64,000 nt of DNA from Psychrobacter vallis (GCF_904846715.1 NZ_CAJHBU010000010.1:1-64000); one strand, 5' to 3'; shown: positions 47,023-56,127, counted from the stretch's first letter. A program made the numbers and translations. Notes: a model not told the origin generated them from the letters alone.

Positions 47023-48609
47023 ATGCAAGAGATAGAGCTGAAGTTTTTGGTACCAGAATCGCGCCTAAAAGGCTTAATGCGTCAAGCAAAAGTCAAATCC
47101 TCGCAAGTCACGCCACTGGCTGCCCACTATTATGATACGCCAGATCAACAGCTTGCACAGGCAGGTATTGGTTTGCGTATTCGTCAAGAAGGCGATACTT
47201 GGGTGCAGACTCTCAAAGCTGGCGGCGATGGTATTGCTGCACGCTTAGAGCACAATGCCATACTGGACAATGAGCAAGTACAAGCGATGCTAGATGATAA
47301 TGCACTCATGCCTGACCTAACCATTTACAAAGACACTAGTGTTGACTCTGCCTTAGAGGATTTTAAGCTCAAAAAATTGGCTAAAAACCTTACTCGCCTG
47401 TATGTCACAGACGTACAGCGCACCACACGACTGTTAGTAGAGCGCGATGACGAAACGGACAACAGTATCGAGATGGCATACGATCATGGAGAAATCATTC
47501 ACGGCAATGATGATACTCAGCGTGATGCTATTCAAGAGGTTGAATTTGAATTGATATCAGGCGATTTAGACTTTTTATTTATGACTGCCAAAACATGGTG
47601 TAAGCGCTATAAACTCTGCTTATCTACCGTGACCAAAGCAGAACGTGGGGGCTTACTCATCAAAAACCAAAGCCACGGCACAGCCGTTAGCGCTGACCTT
47701 AGCCAGCTAAAAATCAATAAAAAAATCAATATGCCCGCCTTTGTACGCGCAGCAGTACATAACTGTCTGTTGCAGATATTACCGAACAGCAGCGCGCTCG
47801 TAGCAGGTAGCACTGACGATAAACACGTCTTGCAATTACAAGCTGGCATTGATCGCTTGCGCGCGGCAATAAAGGCATTTGCAGATTTTTCTGATGAAAT
47901 CAATCCGGATTGGGAGCTTATCCTAAAGCAAACTGCCACTTTGCTCAGTAATTATAATGAACTGACTTATCTGGTAAACCATATCGAGCCCAAACTACAG
48001 AAGCAAGGCGCGCCTGCAACTGACTGGACGAAAGATATCGAGGCGCTCAAAATTAAACCCATAGATGCGGTAAGCGCCAATGACTTTCAGCTGACCCTGC
48101 TAGAGCTGATTGCTTTTACCATGAGTGACCCAAATCTCGAACCGCAAGCCGATAAGCTTGCCATCGATCAGCTTACAAAACCCCTATCCCAGCAGCGTAA
48201 AAACATTATCAAATTCAATGAAAAACTCGATGATACAGACAATGCTAAACTTGATGGTACTGATACACAGGATACAGATTCAAAAGACAATGACGCAGAT
48301 CAAACACAGCAAGATTTGCTCCAACAGCTAAAAGAGTTACGCTATATCAGTGAGTTTTCTGCGCCATTATTTGATAAAAAAGACGCCAAAAAGGAAGCAA
48401 AACACTGGCTAAAACGTTTGATAAAAGCGCAAAAATCATTGGGACAATATCTTGATCACATTCAATACCAGCAGCATTATCAATTAAAATCAGCATCAGA
48501 TGCTAAGGCGCTTTATGGGGCGGGTTGGTTTGCCGCTACGCTAAAAAAAGATCATAAGCACGCCGAAAAACGCTTGGCCAACGCTAAAGACAGTTCAATA
48601 TTTTGGTAA
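47023..48609 (+). CDS. CYTH-CHAD domain protein (inorganic triphosphatase-like)
   Basis: 528-aa protein with an N-terminal CYTH domain (about residues 1-205), bearing the hallmark EIELKF at 3-8 and Arg/Lys/Glu strands lining a tunnel (GIGLRIRQEG, WVQTLKAGG). CYTH enzymes hydrolyse triphosphates, and E. coli YgiF of the same architecture is an inorganic triphosphatase. The C-terminal half is a diverged CHAD-type helical domain, interrupted by an Asp/Thr/Gln-rich stretch (about 405-435). The usual CHAD histidines are sparse, so polyphosphate binding may be lost. It is a single-gene unit with GGAG before the ATG. Confidence 0.88.
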   Translation: MQEIELKFLVPESRLKGLMRQAKVKSSQVTPLAAHYYDTPDQQLAQAGIGLRIRQEGDTWVQTLKAGGDGIAARLEHNAILDNEQVQAMLDDNALMPDLTIYKDTSVDSALEDFKLKKLAKNLTRLYVTDVQRTTRLLVERDDETDNSIEMAYDHGEIIHGNDDTQRDAIQEVEFELISGDLDFLFMTAKTWCKRYKLCLSTVTKAERGGLLIKNQSHGTAVSADLSQLKINKKINMPAFVRAAVHNCLLQILPNSSALVAGSTDDKHVLQLQAGIDRLRAAIKAFADFSDEINPDWELILKQTATLLSNYNELTYLVNHIEPKLQKQGAPATDWTKDIEALKIKPIDAVSANDFQLTLLELIAFTMSDPNLEPQADKLAIDQLTKPLSQQRKNIIKFNEKLDDTDNAKLDGTDTQDTDSKDNDADQTQQDLLQQLKELRYISEFSAPLFDKKDAKKEAKHWLKRLIKAQKSLGQYLDHIQYQQHYQLKSASDAKALYGAGWFAATLKKDHKHAEKRLANAKDSSIFW

Positions 48610-48640
48610 CTCTCTTTATAAGAGAATAAAAAGTCCGTAT

Positions 48641-48676
48641 AAAAAAGACAGCTTACTTCATCGAGGCTGTCTTTTT
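48641..48676. terminator. Terminator after the CYTH-CHAD gene
   Basis: AAAAAGACAGC and GCTGTCTTTTT form an exact 11-bp stem around a 12-nt loop, with A- and T-runs for either direction. It also faces the convergent L,D-transpeptidase gene. Confidence 0.88.
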
Positions 48677-48725
48677 CTTGTACTTATTTAACTCACAACA
48701 ACCACAATCATTTAATCCGCAACAT

Positions 48726-49241
48726 TTAATCTGCACTAATAGTCACAAGCGTCCCTTCTTTCACCTGTTCGAACAATTCCAAAATGTCTTTATTACGCAT
48801 ACGCACACAGCCGTGCGAGAGCGGCACACCCATAGGCTCTGTGTCTGGCGTACCATGGATATAGATATAACGCTGATACGTATCGCAGCTACCTTGGCGA
48901 TTACTGCCTTTGTTCATTCCATTTTCAAGACCACTTAGCCATAAAATACGGCTCAATATCCAGTCGCGCTCAGGATTTAGTGCGCCAAACTCAGCGCTGT
49001 ATCTCTCACCAGTCGGCACACGCCCAACGAACACGGTATTCATGGGCATACTATCCCCTATTTTTTCTGCAATGACATGCTGACCAAGCGGCGTACAACC
49101 ACTATCTTGCAGGCAACCTATGCCATTTTTCGCGGTAGATACTGAATATGTATAAATTTCACTTTGCTGCTGATATACGGTTAATGTTTGTTTAGCAATA
49201 TTAATCACTAGCTGCGTATTAGGATTCTCGTTATTTTTCAT
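48726..49241 (-). CDS. L,D-transpeptidase (YkuD) family protein
   Basis: 171-aa YkuD-domain protein. The catalytic motif is IHGTPDTEPMGVPLSHGCVR near residues 125-145, with nucleophilic cysteine in SHGCVRM. The N-terminal strands (QLVINIAKQTLTVYQQQ) are the domain itself. Such enzymes form 3-3 peptidoglycan crosslinks or attach lipoproteins in the periplasm, yet this protein begins directly with the catalytic domain and shows no signal peptide. It may be exported otherwise or act inside. ATG 49241 is preceded by GGAAG; an in-frame ATG at 49253 adds four residues. Confidence 0.9.
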   Translation of the reverse strand: MKNNENPNTQLVINIAKQTLTVYQQQSEIYTYSVSTAKNGIGCLQDSGCTPLGQHVIAEKIGDSMPMNTVFVGRVPTGERYSAEFGALNPERDWILSRILWLSGLENGMNKGSNRQGSCDTYQRYIYIHGTPDTEPMGVPLSHGCVRMRNKDILELFEQVKEGTLVTISAD

Positions 49242-49377
49242 AAATACTTCCAACGGTTATTCATGGTATGACTCATAGCGCTATCAATAAAATGATTGAA
49301 AATTTCTATTATCAAGGGATTGTATCAAGGCATTGGGCACCGTAAGATAGGGACATACTTTTTAATGCTAGCAAATT

Positions 49378-50580
49378 ATGACGACTATTTCACCGACACG
49401 TGTGTCGATGTATGATTTTCTATATCAAGATACCATTCCTATGCTGTCATTGTTGGCAGATGCCGCCCAGCTGTCATTACCACAGGCACGTTTGGCCATG
49501 GATGCCAGTTTACAGGCCATCATTAGTGGCTTGCTTGCCTATCAGCAGCAGCAAGGGCCAGTCGTCAGCAAAAAACTGTTTGGACGTGCAGCGGTCAAAG
49601 AGTTACGGCAATATAATTCTATGAACTTTATGACCATCAATGCGACACTATATCATCGTCATGATGCCGCTGACGCAATATTTTATGATAACGCTCGCGT
49701 GATCAAAGCCAGCGATCACATTGCCGCACAGATTGGTGCGACGACGCAACAAGTCCAAATTTTACTAACCTCTTTGTGTGTGATCGTCCTACGTGAATTG
49801 GCGATATTGGCTGAATATAGCCAACTTGATAATAATGAATTGAATAAATGGTTTGCATTGCAGCCACAGTTTTTGTCAGCAGCACGCTTTATAGCGAGTG
49901 AGCCCCATTTAGCCTCTATCGATGGCGACTTAAAACAGACAAATCATAATCAAGAGTCCGCATCACCAGCAGAAAATACGCCACCACCTTTCGACCCTTA
50001 CTGGTATGAGTTGACCTCATTTAAACCTGAAAATCATCAGCCAGTACAAGACATGCAGTTGGCAACTGGCAACTACTTAAAAGCGATCGGTCGCTCACCC
50101 GACAATTTACAACAAGGACGTCACAATGACATGCTGGTATTTGCAGAAATGCATGCGATTGCCTTGCCGCATCAGCGCTGGTTATTGCAGCTGGCAAAAA
50201 TATCTGACATTTATCTGAGCCGACATCGACTACGCATTAACTCTGAACCTGCCAGCCCCCCAAAACCGCCTTTGGTAAGTTTGGGATTGCTCGGTGGTAA
50301 CAGCGAAAACACGCCGTCAACCATTAGTGAAAAACCGATTGAATATGACGCAGCGACACCTCTCTGGAAAAATCCAGTGATTCTCATTATTATTTTGGTC
50401 ATCGGTATACTTGGGGCGCTGGCGACCCTCAAATATCAAATACAAAAATCTAATGGCGCCACGTTTGCAACAGCCGAGGTGTTAGAGCAAGATATTATCA
50501 AAGAACATCAGCAGCAAGATGTCGCTATTGTGATGATAGATGATGATGAACCTAGCACTGAAAGCGCACAAGATAAGTAA
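49378..50580 (+). CDS. Predicted tail-anchored membrane protein, unknown function
   Basis: 400-aa protein I do not recognise with certainty. The first 200 residues are helical and look like a DUF937-type repeat (LLADAAQLSLPQARLAMDAS, then HIAAQIGATTQQVQILLTSL). A polar, Pro/Ser-rich linker follows, then a helix-rich stretch and one strong transmembrane segment near residues 338-360 (NPVILIIILVIGILGALATL). The last 35 residues are acidic (DDDEPSTESAQDK). The bulk is therefore probably cytosolic, with a short acidic periplasmic or cytosolic tail. It is divergent from the L,D-transpeptidase gene; a link to envelope biology is only suggested by position. Confidence 0.75.
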   Translation: MTTISPTRVSMYDFLYQDTIPMLSLLADAAQLSLPQARLAMDASLQAIISGLLAYQQQQGPVVSKKLFGRAAVKELRQYNSMNFMTINATLYHRHDAADAIFYDNARVIKASDHIAAQIGATTQQVQILLTSLCVIVLRELAILAEYSQLDNNELNKWFALQPQFLSAARFIASEPHLASIDGDLKQTNHNQESASPAENTPPPFDPYWYELTSFKPENHQPVQDMQLATGNYLKAIGRSPDNLQQGRHNDMLVFAEMHAIALPHQRWLLQLAKISDIYLSRHRLRINSEPASPPKPPLVSLGLLGGNSENTPSTISEKPIEYDAATPLWKNPVILIIILVIGILGALATLKYQIQKSNGATFATAEVLEQDIIKEHQQQDVAIVMIDDDEPSTESAQDK

Positions 50581-50590
50581 AATGTATAAC

Positions 50591-50632
50591 AAAAAAAACA
50601 GAGGCGCTATTTATATAGGCCTCTGTTTTTTT
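50591..50632. terminator. Bidirectional terminator before argG
   Basis: AACAGAGGC (50597-50605) and GCCTCTGTT (50619-50627) form an exact 9-bp stem with A-run and T-run on the two sides, shared by the convergent orphan gene and argG. Confidence 0.88.
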
Positions 50633-50672
50633 ATTGATTAACGTCTACTCAACCATAAGGTCGTTTAAAAGT

Positions 50673-51911
50673 TTACTTTGATAAGTCGCGACCACGGCTG
50701 GCTTCAATGGCCAAACGTAAACCATTTAGACGGATAAAGCCTTCTGCATCTTTTTGATCATAAGCGCCCGCATCATCTTCGAAAGTGGCGATTTTTTCGT
50801 CAAATAACGAATCATCTGACTTACGACCAACAACGCTCACAGCACCTTTGTATAATTTTACGCGTACCGTACCGTTGACATATTCTTGTGATTTGTCAAT
50901 CAATGCCTGCAACATCATACGCTCAGGGCTGAACCAATAGCCATTATAGATGATTTTTGCATAGCGTGGCATCAGCTCATCTTTTAAATGCGCCGCTTCA
51001 CGGTCAAGCGTTAGTGACTCAATACCGCGATGCGCTTTTAGCATAATGTTACCAGCTGGCGTCTCGTAGCAGCCACGTGATTTCATACCGACGTAACGGT
51101 TTTCGACGATATCTAAACGACCAATACCATGCTTTCCACCAATTTCGTTCAGCTTAATCATAACTTCATAAGGTTTAAGCGTCTCACCGTCGATGGCAAC
51201 GATATCACCTTTTTCGTATTCTAATTCTAGATACTGTGCTTCGTCAGGCGCTTCTTCTGGGCTAACTGACCACCGCCACATATCATCTTCAGCTTCAGCA
51301 TACGGATCTTCTAGAACACCGCCTTCATAAGAGATATGGAGTAAGTTGGCATCCATTGAATAAGGAGATTTTTTCTTATTGCCAGCATAATCAATGGCAA
51401 TATCATGCTCTTTGGCATATTCCATCAAGCTTTCGCGGCTCGATAAATCCCACTCACGCCAAGGTGCAATCGTTACAACATCTGGCGATAAGGCCACAGC
51501 GCCCAGCTCAAAACGCACTTGATCATTTCCTTTACCAGTCGCACCATGACTGATGGCATCGGCGTTGTGCTCTTTAGCAATCTCGACCAAACGCTTAGCG
51601 ATGAGCGGACGAGCGATAGAAGTACCGAGTAAATACTCACCTTCATAGATGGCATTGGCACGGAACATAGGGAATACGTAATCACGGGCAAACTCTTCAC
51701 GCAAATCTTCGATATGGATATGCTTGATACCCATCGCCTGAGCTTTGGCTCGTGCTGGCTCAACTTCTTCGCCTTGGCCGATATCAGCGGTAAAAGTAAT
51801 CACTTCCGCGTCATAGGTTTCTTGCAGCCATTTAGCGATGATTGAGGTATCAAGACCACCTGAATATGCCAATACGATTTTATTAATATTTTTTGGATCA
51901 AGTTGAGCCAT
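50673..51911 (-). CDS. argG: Argininosuccinate synthase
   Basis: Joins citrulline and aspartate with ATP in arginine biosynthesis. It is 412 aa, the typical short-form length. The P-loop-like ATP pyrophosphatase motif is [16 protein letters not shown] near residue 14. [13 protein letters not shown] is near 118, and the citrulline-binding [21 protein letters not shown] is near 175 (seen as [17 protein letters not shown]). AGGAG lies upstream of the ATG. It is a single gene, divergent from pyrC. Confidence 0.98.
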   Translation of the reverse strand: MAQLDPKNINKIVLAYSGGLDTSIIAKWLQETYDAEVITFTADIGQGEEVEPARAKAQAMGIKHIHIEDLREEFARDYVFPMFRANAIYEGEYLLGTSIARPLIAKRLVEIAKEHNADAISHGATGKGNDQVRFELGAVALSPDVVTIAPWREWDLSSRESLMEYAKEHDIAIDYAGNKKKSPYSMDANLLHISYEGGVLEDPYAEAEDDMWRWSVSPEEAPDEAQYLELEYEKGDIVAIDGETLKPYEVMIKLNEIGGKHGIGRLDIVENRYVGMKSRGCYETPAGNIMLKAHRGIESLTLDREAAHLKDELMPRYAKIIYNGYWFSPERMMLQALIDKSQEYVNGTVRVKLYKGAVSVVGRKSDDSLFDEKIATFEDDAGAYDQKDAEGFIRLNGLRLAIEASRGRDLSK

Positions 51912-52170
51912 GAATAACTCCTGTTATGAGAATGTAGTGTTGATAAAAGCACTAAATGTAAATAAAAAGATAAATTGCTTAGTCAGTGTACATCATATTT
52001 ACTATAGGCAAAAGTCTAACTGCCATAAGGCGTGTGCTTTTGGCTTAAATTTCAAACGAGGTTATTTTATACTATCAGTATTTAGGCGTTGTCTAATGAC
52101 AAAGGGTTAGATAGTGCTCCCTGAATTATGTACAGATATTTCGCCTTATATTTAGTCAAGTGGGCAAATC
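51912..52170. other. Divergent region between argG and pyrC
   Basis: Together with the pyrC leader this forms 329 bp between the two starts. It is A+T-rich. I could not find a convincing ArgR box pair or PyrR-like structure. Confidence 0.35.
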
Positions 52171-52179
52171 TGTTATGAT
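52171..52179 (+). promoter_or_regulatory. Extended -10 promoter of pyrC
   Basis: TGTTATGAT gives a TGn extension and -10 TATGAT (52174-52179), with a weak TTTAGT 17 bp upstream. The start near 52186 lies inside the region a longer reading frame from 52160 would need, which supports ATG 52241 as the true start. Confidence 0.5.
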
Positions 52180-52240
52180 AGTCGCACAGTATCACTCCCT
52201 TTTGTTTCCTTTATTTGACGATATAGAGCGCTTTGACACT

Positions 52241-53311
52241 ATGACTGATTCGATTAGAGAATTGACCATCCTTCAGCCAGACGATTGGCATATTCACTTG
52301 CGCGACGATCAAGCTTTGAGCACGACCGTACCCCATGCAGCAAGTAGCTTTAACCGTGTGATCTGTATGCCAAACCTTGTACCGCCCGTCAAGAATGCTC
52401 ATGATGCACGTGCTTACCGCGCACGTATCATGGATCATTTGGCAGCGAGTGATTTGAGCCTTGAGCGACAATCAGCCTTTGATCCGCGTATGACCTTATA
52501 TTTGACAGACAATACCACTGCCCAAGATATCGAGTTGGCCGCACAATCAGGGATCGTACAAGCGGTCAAGCTTTATCCTGCTGGGGCGACTACCAATTCA
52601 GCAGATGGTGTCACCAACATCAACGCCTGTGTCGACGTGTTTGAAGCACTAGAAAAACACAATCTGCCATTATTAATCCATGGCGAAGTGACACAAGATC
52701 ATGTCGATATTTTTGATCGTGAAAAGCGTTTTTTAGATGAAGTATTGGCGCAAATTATCCTAAAATTCCCCACATTAAAAATCGTGGTAGAGCATATAAC
52801 CACTAGTGATGCCGCAGACTTTGTATTGGCTCAAGGTAACCATGTTGCTGCTACTATTACCCCGCAACATTTGATGTTCAACCGCAACCACCTATTGGTT
52901 GGTGGTATCAAGCCGCATTTTTATTGCTTACCTATCTTAAAGCGCGAAAGCCATCAAAGAGTGTTATTGGATGTTGCGACCAGTGGTAATCCAAAGTTCT
53001 TTTTGGGTACTGACTCCGCTCCCCATGCGACGGATAAAAAAGAAGCAGCTTGCGGCTGTGCGGGCTGTTATAGCGCTGCAACTGCCTTACCACTATACGC
53101 CACCGCTTTTGATAGTGTCGGCAAAATAGACAAGTTAGAAGGCTTTGCCAGTCGTTTCGGCGCTCAGTTTTATGGTCTACCATTAAATGAAAGTACCGTT
53201 ACCCTTGTCAACACGCCTATGCAAGTACCAGCAGACTATCCTTATTTTGACGGTGGTTCACTGACCCCGCTGATGGCTGGCGAGATGCTGCCTTGGTCTA
53301 TTAAGGCATAA
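52241..53311 (+). CDS. pyrC: Dihydroorotase
   Basis: Zinc enzyme of pyrimidine biosynthesis that cyclises carbamoyl aspartate. It is 356 aa from ATG 52241, close to E. coli PyrC (348 aa). Metal ligands are in the DDWHIHLRD motif at residues 14-22. The carboxylated-lysine region is [13 protein letters not shown] near 105, followed by LIHGEV and VEHITTSDA, with the catalytic Asp in GTDSAPH near 255. An in-frame ATG at 52160 would add 27 residues upstream of the probable promoter and is rejected. Confidence 0.97.
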   Translation: MTDSIRELTILQPDDWHIHLRDDQALSTTVPHAASSFNRVICMPNLVPPVKNAHDARAYRARIMDHLAASDLSLERQSAFDPRMTLYLTDNTTAQDIELAAQSGIVQAVKLYPAGATTNSADGVTNINACVDVFEALEKHNLPLLIHGEVTQDHVDIFDREKRFLDEVLAQIILKFPTLKIVVEHITTSDAADFVLAQGNHVAATITPQHLMFNRNHLLVGGIKPHFYCLPILKRESHQRVLLDVATSGNPKFFLGTDSAPHATDKKEAACGCAGCYSAATALPLYATAFDSVGKIDKLEGFASRFGAQFYGLPLNESTVTLVNTPMQVPADYPYFDGGSLTPLMAGEMLPWSIKA

Positions 53312-53340
53312 GCCTGACTAAGTAATATCTCCTTTATTTT

Positions 53341-53396
53341 ATCCTATGATAGAAACAACACCTTTATAGTAAGCGGTGTGGCTTTTATCATAGGAT
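53341..53396. terminator. Compound hairpin after pyrC
   Basis: ATCCTATGATA (53341-53351) pairs exactly with TATCATAGGAT (53386-53396), and an inner ACACC/GGTGT pair (53358-53362, 53375-53379) continues the helix. It lies 30 bp after the pyrC stop and is followed by a T-rich stretch (TTATTTTTTAA), so a terminator role is reasonable. Confidence 0.6.
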
Positions 53397-53451
53397 GCTT
53401 ATTTTTTAATTCAATATAACGTTACGACTGATAAAAGCGACTTAACCTGAT

Positions 53452-54225
53452 ATGACCACTCAAAACGATGCCGCCTTACCTGACGACAACTCATCAAAGA
53501 ACGTAGAGGAGAGTCTTAATAGTGCTTCAAGCGTGCATACTGAAGATACCGCAGCGGACGAACAAGCGCCGATGGGCTTAAAAGACCGTTTCCGTAAGTT
53601 TCTACCTGTCGTCGTCGACGTTGAGACAGCCGGTTTTAATGCTCAAACCGATGCTTTATTAGAAATTGCCTGTATTCCCATATTACTTGATGAACAGGGC
53701 GTATTTTATCCGGGCGAGGCACTTAATGCCCATATAGAACCCTTTGAAGGCGCAAATTTAGAACCAAGTGCGCTAGCCTTTACTGGTATCGATCCTAAAA
53801 ACCCACTGCGTAAAGCGATTGCTGAAGATGAAAAAACAGCATTGCGCCGCATTTTTAAGGGCTTAAAAGAAGTACGCCGTGAGGAAGACTGCCGTCAATG
53901 CGTCTTGATCGGCCACAATGCCCATTTTGACTTAGCGTTTTTAAACGCGGCCGTGCTACGTACCAATAGCAAAAACCACAACCCTTTTCATAATTTTTCA
54001 GTGTTTGATACCGTGACCCTATCGGCACTAGCGTTTGGTCAAACAGTGCTAGCACGTGCCTGTAAGGCAGCGGGGCTGGATTTTGATGGTAAAGATGCAC
54101 ACTCCGCTTTATATGATACGCAAAAAACTGCTGAGCTATTTTGTTATATTCTCAATCACTACCCTATGCTGTCTAATGCGATGCATGCTGAGCAAACCAG
54201 TGAAGAACTGACTGATAATAAATAA
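53452..54225 (+). CDS. rnt: Ribonuclease T
   Basis: DEDD-family 3'-5' exoribonuclease that trims tRNA, including CCA-end turnover, and other stable RNA 3' ends. The exonuclease I motif is VVVDVETAGFNAQTDALLEIA, here starting VDVETAGFN near residue 56. Motif II is GHNAHFDLAFLNAA near 160, and motif III DAHSALYDTQKTAELF is near 220. An acidic N-terminal tail of about 45 residues rich in Ser, Asn and Glu precedes the domain and is not present in the 215-aa E. coli protein. It is close to tRNA-Glu. Confidence 0.94.
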   Translation: MTTQNDAALPDDNSSKNVEESLNSASSVHTEDTAADEQAPMGLKDRFRKFLPVVVDVETAGFNAQTDALLEIACIPILLDEQGVFYPGEALNAHIEPFEGANLEPSALAFTGIDPKNPLRKAIAEDEKTALRRIFKGLKEVRREEDCRQCVLIGHNAHFDLAFLNAAVLRTNSKNHNPFHNFSVFDTVTLSALAFGQTVLARACKAAGLDFDGKDAHSALYDTQKTAELFCYILNHYPMLSNAMHAEQTSEELTDNK

Positions 54226-54511
54226 GTCACATATCATAGGTTGCTAACCATACATAATAGTGCTATTTGTAATACTTGATGACTTTGACATCTTGCTTTG
54301 ACAATCAATAGGGATATGATTGATATCAAGATACATAGATGGCAGTATTTCATATTTTTTAGGTGTCATACTTTTAGACAATCCGTATGAGTTACCTGAT
54401 AATACGGTATCGCGCTCAAGCGCTGCATTAGTTATATCCCATAGATGGTTTAAGTTGCTCGCGATGTCTTATTAGCAAATGCTATCGAGGCTTAATAGGA
54501 GGGACTTTATC

Positions 54512-54709
54512 ATGGATCCACAGCTAAAATTATGGGGCACAATCATTGGTTATATGTTGCTAGCATTGACTATCAGCGCGTGTACTTCTTTATGGATTCG
54601 GTATCATTTAAAGCGCAACGATTTGCATCCTCGCCGCGCCATCAAAAAAAGATATTTAATTTTAAAAAGACGTAGAAAAAGGCTTGACAGAAAACGCAGA
54701 CACCATTAG
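54512..54709 (+). CDS. Small basic single-pass membrane protein
   Basis: 65-aa protein of unknown function. One transmembrane helix (WGTIIGYMLLALTISACTSL, about residues 8-27) is followed by a strongly basic tail with Arg/Lys clusters (KRYLILKRRRKRLDRKRRHH). The positive tail should stay cytosolic, where it could contact nucleic acid or phospholipid. ATG 54512 has a strong GGAGGG 9 bases upstream. The last codons overlap the -35/-10 of the tRNA-Glu promoter. Confidence that it is expressed comes mainly from the ribosome-binding site. Confidence 0.7.
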   Translation: MDPQLKLWGTIIGYMLLALTISACTSLWIRYHLKRNDLHPRRAIKKRYLILKRRRKRLDRKRRHH

Positions 54710-54712
54710 AAT
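54684..54712 (+). promoter_or_regulatory. Sigma-70 promoter of tRNA-Glu
   Basis: TTGACA (54684-54689), exactly 17 bp, then TAGAAT (54707-54712). It overlaps the end of the small membrane protein gene and would start near 54719, 45 bp before the tRNA. Confidence 0.85.
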
Positions 54713-54763
54713 ACGCACCACTTCAGCATAAACGGTGAAAGCAGTTGAAGTGTTGTTATACTA

Positions 54764-54839
54764 GTCCCCATCGTCTAGAGGCCTAGGACACTGCCCTTTC
54801 ACGGCGGTAACGGGGGTTCGAATCCCCCTGGGGACGCCA
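54764..54839 (+). tRNA. tRNA-Glu (anticodon TTC)
   Basis: 76-nt cloverleaf. Acceptor GTCCCCA pairs with TGGGGAC, the anticodon TTC is at 54798-54800, the T-loop is GTTCGAA, and CCA is encoded at 54837-54839. Confidence 0.98.
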
Positions 54840-54906
54840 CTATTTGGCGTCACTTATTAGCAATATTGCCGTAAAGCATTATATAAGACTGTTAAGCGTA
54901 CCAACG

Positions 54907-54947
54907 AAAAAGCCCAATCACAACATATCGTGATTGGGCTTTTTTTA
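54907..54947 (+). terminator. Terminator of tRNA-Glu
   Basis: AAAAAGCCCAATCAC and GTGATTGGGCTTTTT form an exact 15-bp stem around an 8-nt loop, ending in seven T. Confidence 0.93.
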
Positions 54948-55025
54948 TGCCTGCTCATTTCTTATACTCAGCAAAGGTTTTAGGCTTCAACGCTTTCATT
55001 TCAACACTTTCACTTTGAATATACC

Positions 55026-55056
55026 AAAACAGTCAGCATAGAATGCTGACTGTTTT
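55026..55056. terminator. Terminator after the BLUF gene
   Basis: AAAACAGTCAGCAT and ATGCTGACTGTTTT form an exact 14-bp stem with a 3-nt loop, 42 bp beyond the BLUF stop codon. It can act on both strands. Confidence 0.88.
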
Positions 55057-55097
55057 ATTTAAATATTACCCGCTTATCACTGCTCTCAAATCTTGCG

Positions 55098-55706
55098 TTA
55101 CAGTATCAACCAAAGCAACGCCAATACGATCAATCCACCCAATATAGCCTGAATCAAGAAAAAAGCTTGATGCTGCCCTACCACTTTACCCAACGTTATA
55201 CCCAGCGTACTATATTTTATAGGCTGAGAATCCGTATCACCACTTCTGACTTCTTCATCATAATAGCTTTGCAAAATATCTAGGAACTGCTGACACTCAT
55301 CAGCTTCCCAAAGATCAGGCTTAAAGGGCATAAATGACTTGAGCTTAGGCTCGTTAACCATCCAACGCTCAAGTGTGATAGAGCGTAGTGACCAACCAGA
55401 AAAACGGCGCTCAGCGATAACTGAAAAATCTAATATCGTTAAATCTTTATGTCGCTCATCTACCAATAAACGATTCTTGAGATTGGTCAATACTTGCTCA
55501 GTACCTTCTACACATTGCAAAAAGTAGCCATTGCCGTAGCAAAGAATACCAGTAATATTATCGATATTGTTATTCTTAATTGAGATTTCTGCGATGTCAT
55601 TAAGTGTGCTGGCATTTGAAAGACCAGTCGAAGTAATGTGGCTCAGATATACAAGCTGGCAGAGATCCGTTATTACTGGGTTTTTAGCATCATTAGCTGT
55701 TGACAA
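55098..55706 (-). CDS. BLUF-domain blue-light sensor with C-terminal membrane anchor
   Basis: 202-aa photoreceptor-type protein. The FAD-binding BLUF domain covers about residues 15-110. Tyr20 (LVYLSHI), Asn46 (KNNNIDNITG) and Gln64 (GYFLQCVEG) match the photochemical triad, with the same 18-residue Asn-Gln spacing as in AppA and PixD. Trp105 in FSGWSL matches the AppA tryptophan. After a helical segment, residues about 178-201 (FLIQAILGGLIVLALLWLIL) form a transmembrane anchor, unlike most short BLUF proteins, which are soluble. The start is a TTG at 55706 with GGGAG 8 bases upstream; no ATG is available. Any output partner is unknown. Confidence 0.92.
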   Translation of the reverse strand: MSTANDAKNPVITDLCQLVYLSHITSTGLSNASTLNDIAEISIKNNNIDNITGILCYGNGYFLQCVEGTEQVLTNLKNRLLVDERHKDLTILDFSVIAERRFSGWSLRSITLERWMVNEPKLKSFMPFKPDLWEADECQQFLDILQSYYDEEVRSGDTDSQPIKYSTLGITLGKVVGQHQAFFLIQAILGGLIVLALLWLIL

Positions 55707-56020
55707 TCAGTTTCTCCCTATTATTAGGTATGTGTAGCTAGAACAACCATATTAACTTTAGAAAAAAACATAAAGATAGAACCTTTGAAAGTATCAAATC
55801 GGCTTGCTATAGTATTGATTTTATAATGTTTATATTAATTGTATTAAGTTGGTTACATCATAAGCCAGTTCGGTCACCAAAGCAACATATGTTTATATGA
55901 ATAGATTGATTATTATTACTTAAGGATAACTAACGTTCCTATGCATATGCTTTTGGCATATGTTTTGGTCAGTAGTAGCAGAATAACTGGAAACATTTTA
56001 CGGAACTGAAAAAGAAAATG
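55707..56020. other. Region upstream of the BLUF gene
   Basis: A+T-rich, with the BLUF promoter presumably on the minus strand. A perfect CATATGC/GCATATG hairpin with a 5-nt loop lies at 55944-55962 and may be an operator. No gene is supported. Confidence 0.45.
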
Positions 56021-56127
56021 TATAGTCGAGGCAGTTTAAAGTGAGTACAAGGCAGCCAAGTGCAGATAGTACCGTTATACAGCAAGCAAGGTTAACACCG
56101 TACTCATTTATAAATGCTTTGACTATA
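56021..56127. repeat. 107-bp dispersed hairpin repeat, copy 2
   Basis: About 90% identical to copy 1 by eye. The outer arms are unchanged. The inner arms read AGTGAGTAC and GTACTCATT, a G-C to A-T change on both sides that keeps the helix. It lies between the BLUF gene and the 3' end of ispD, 95 bp past the ispD stop. Confidence 0.85.
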
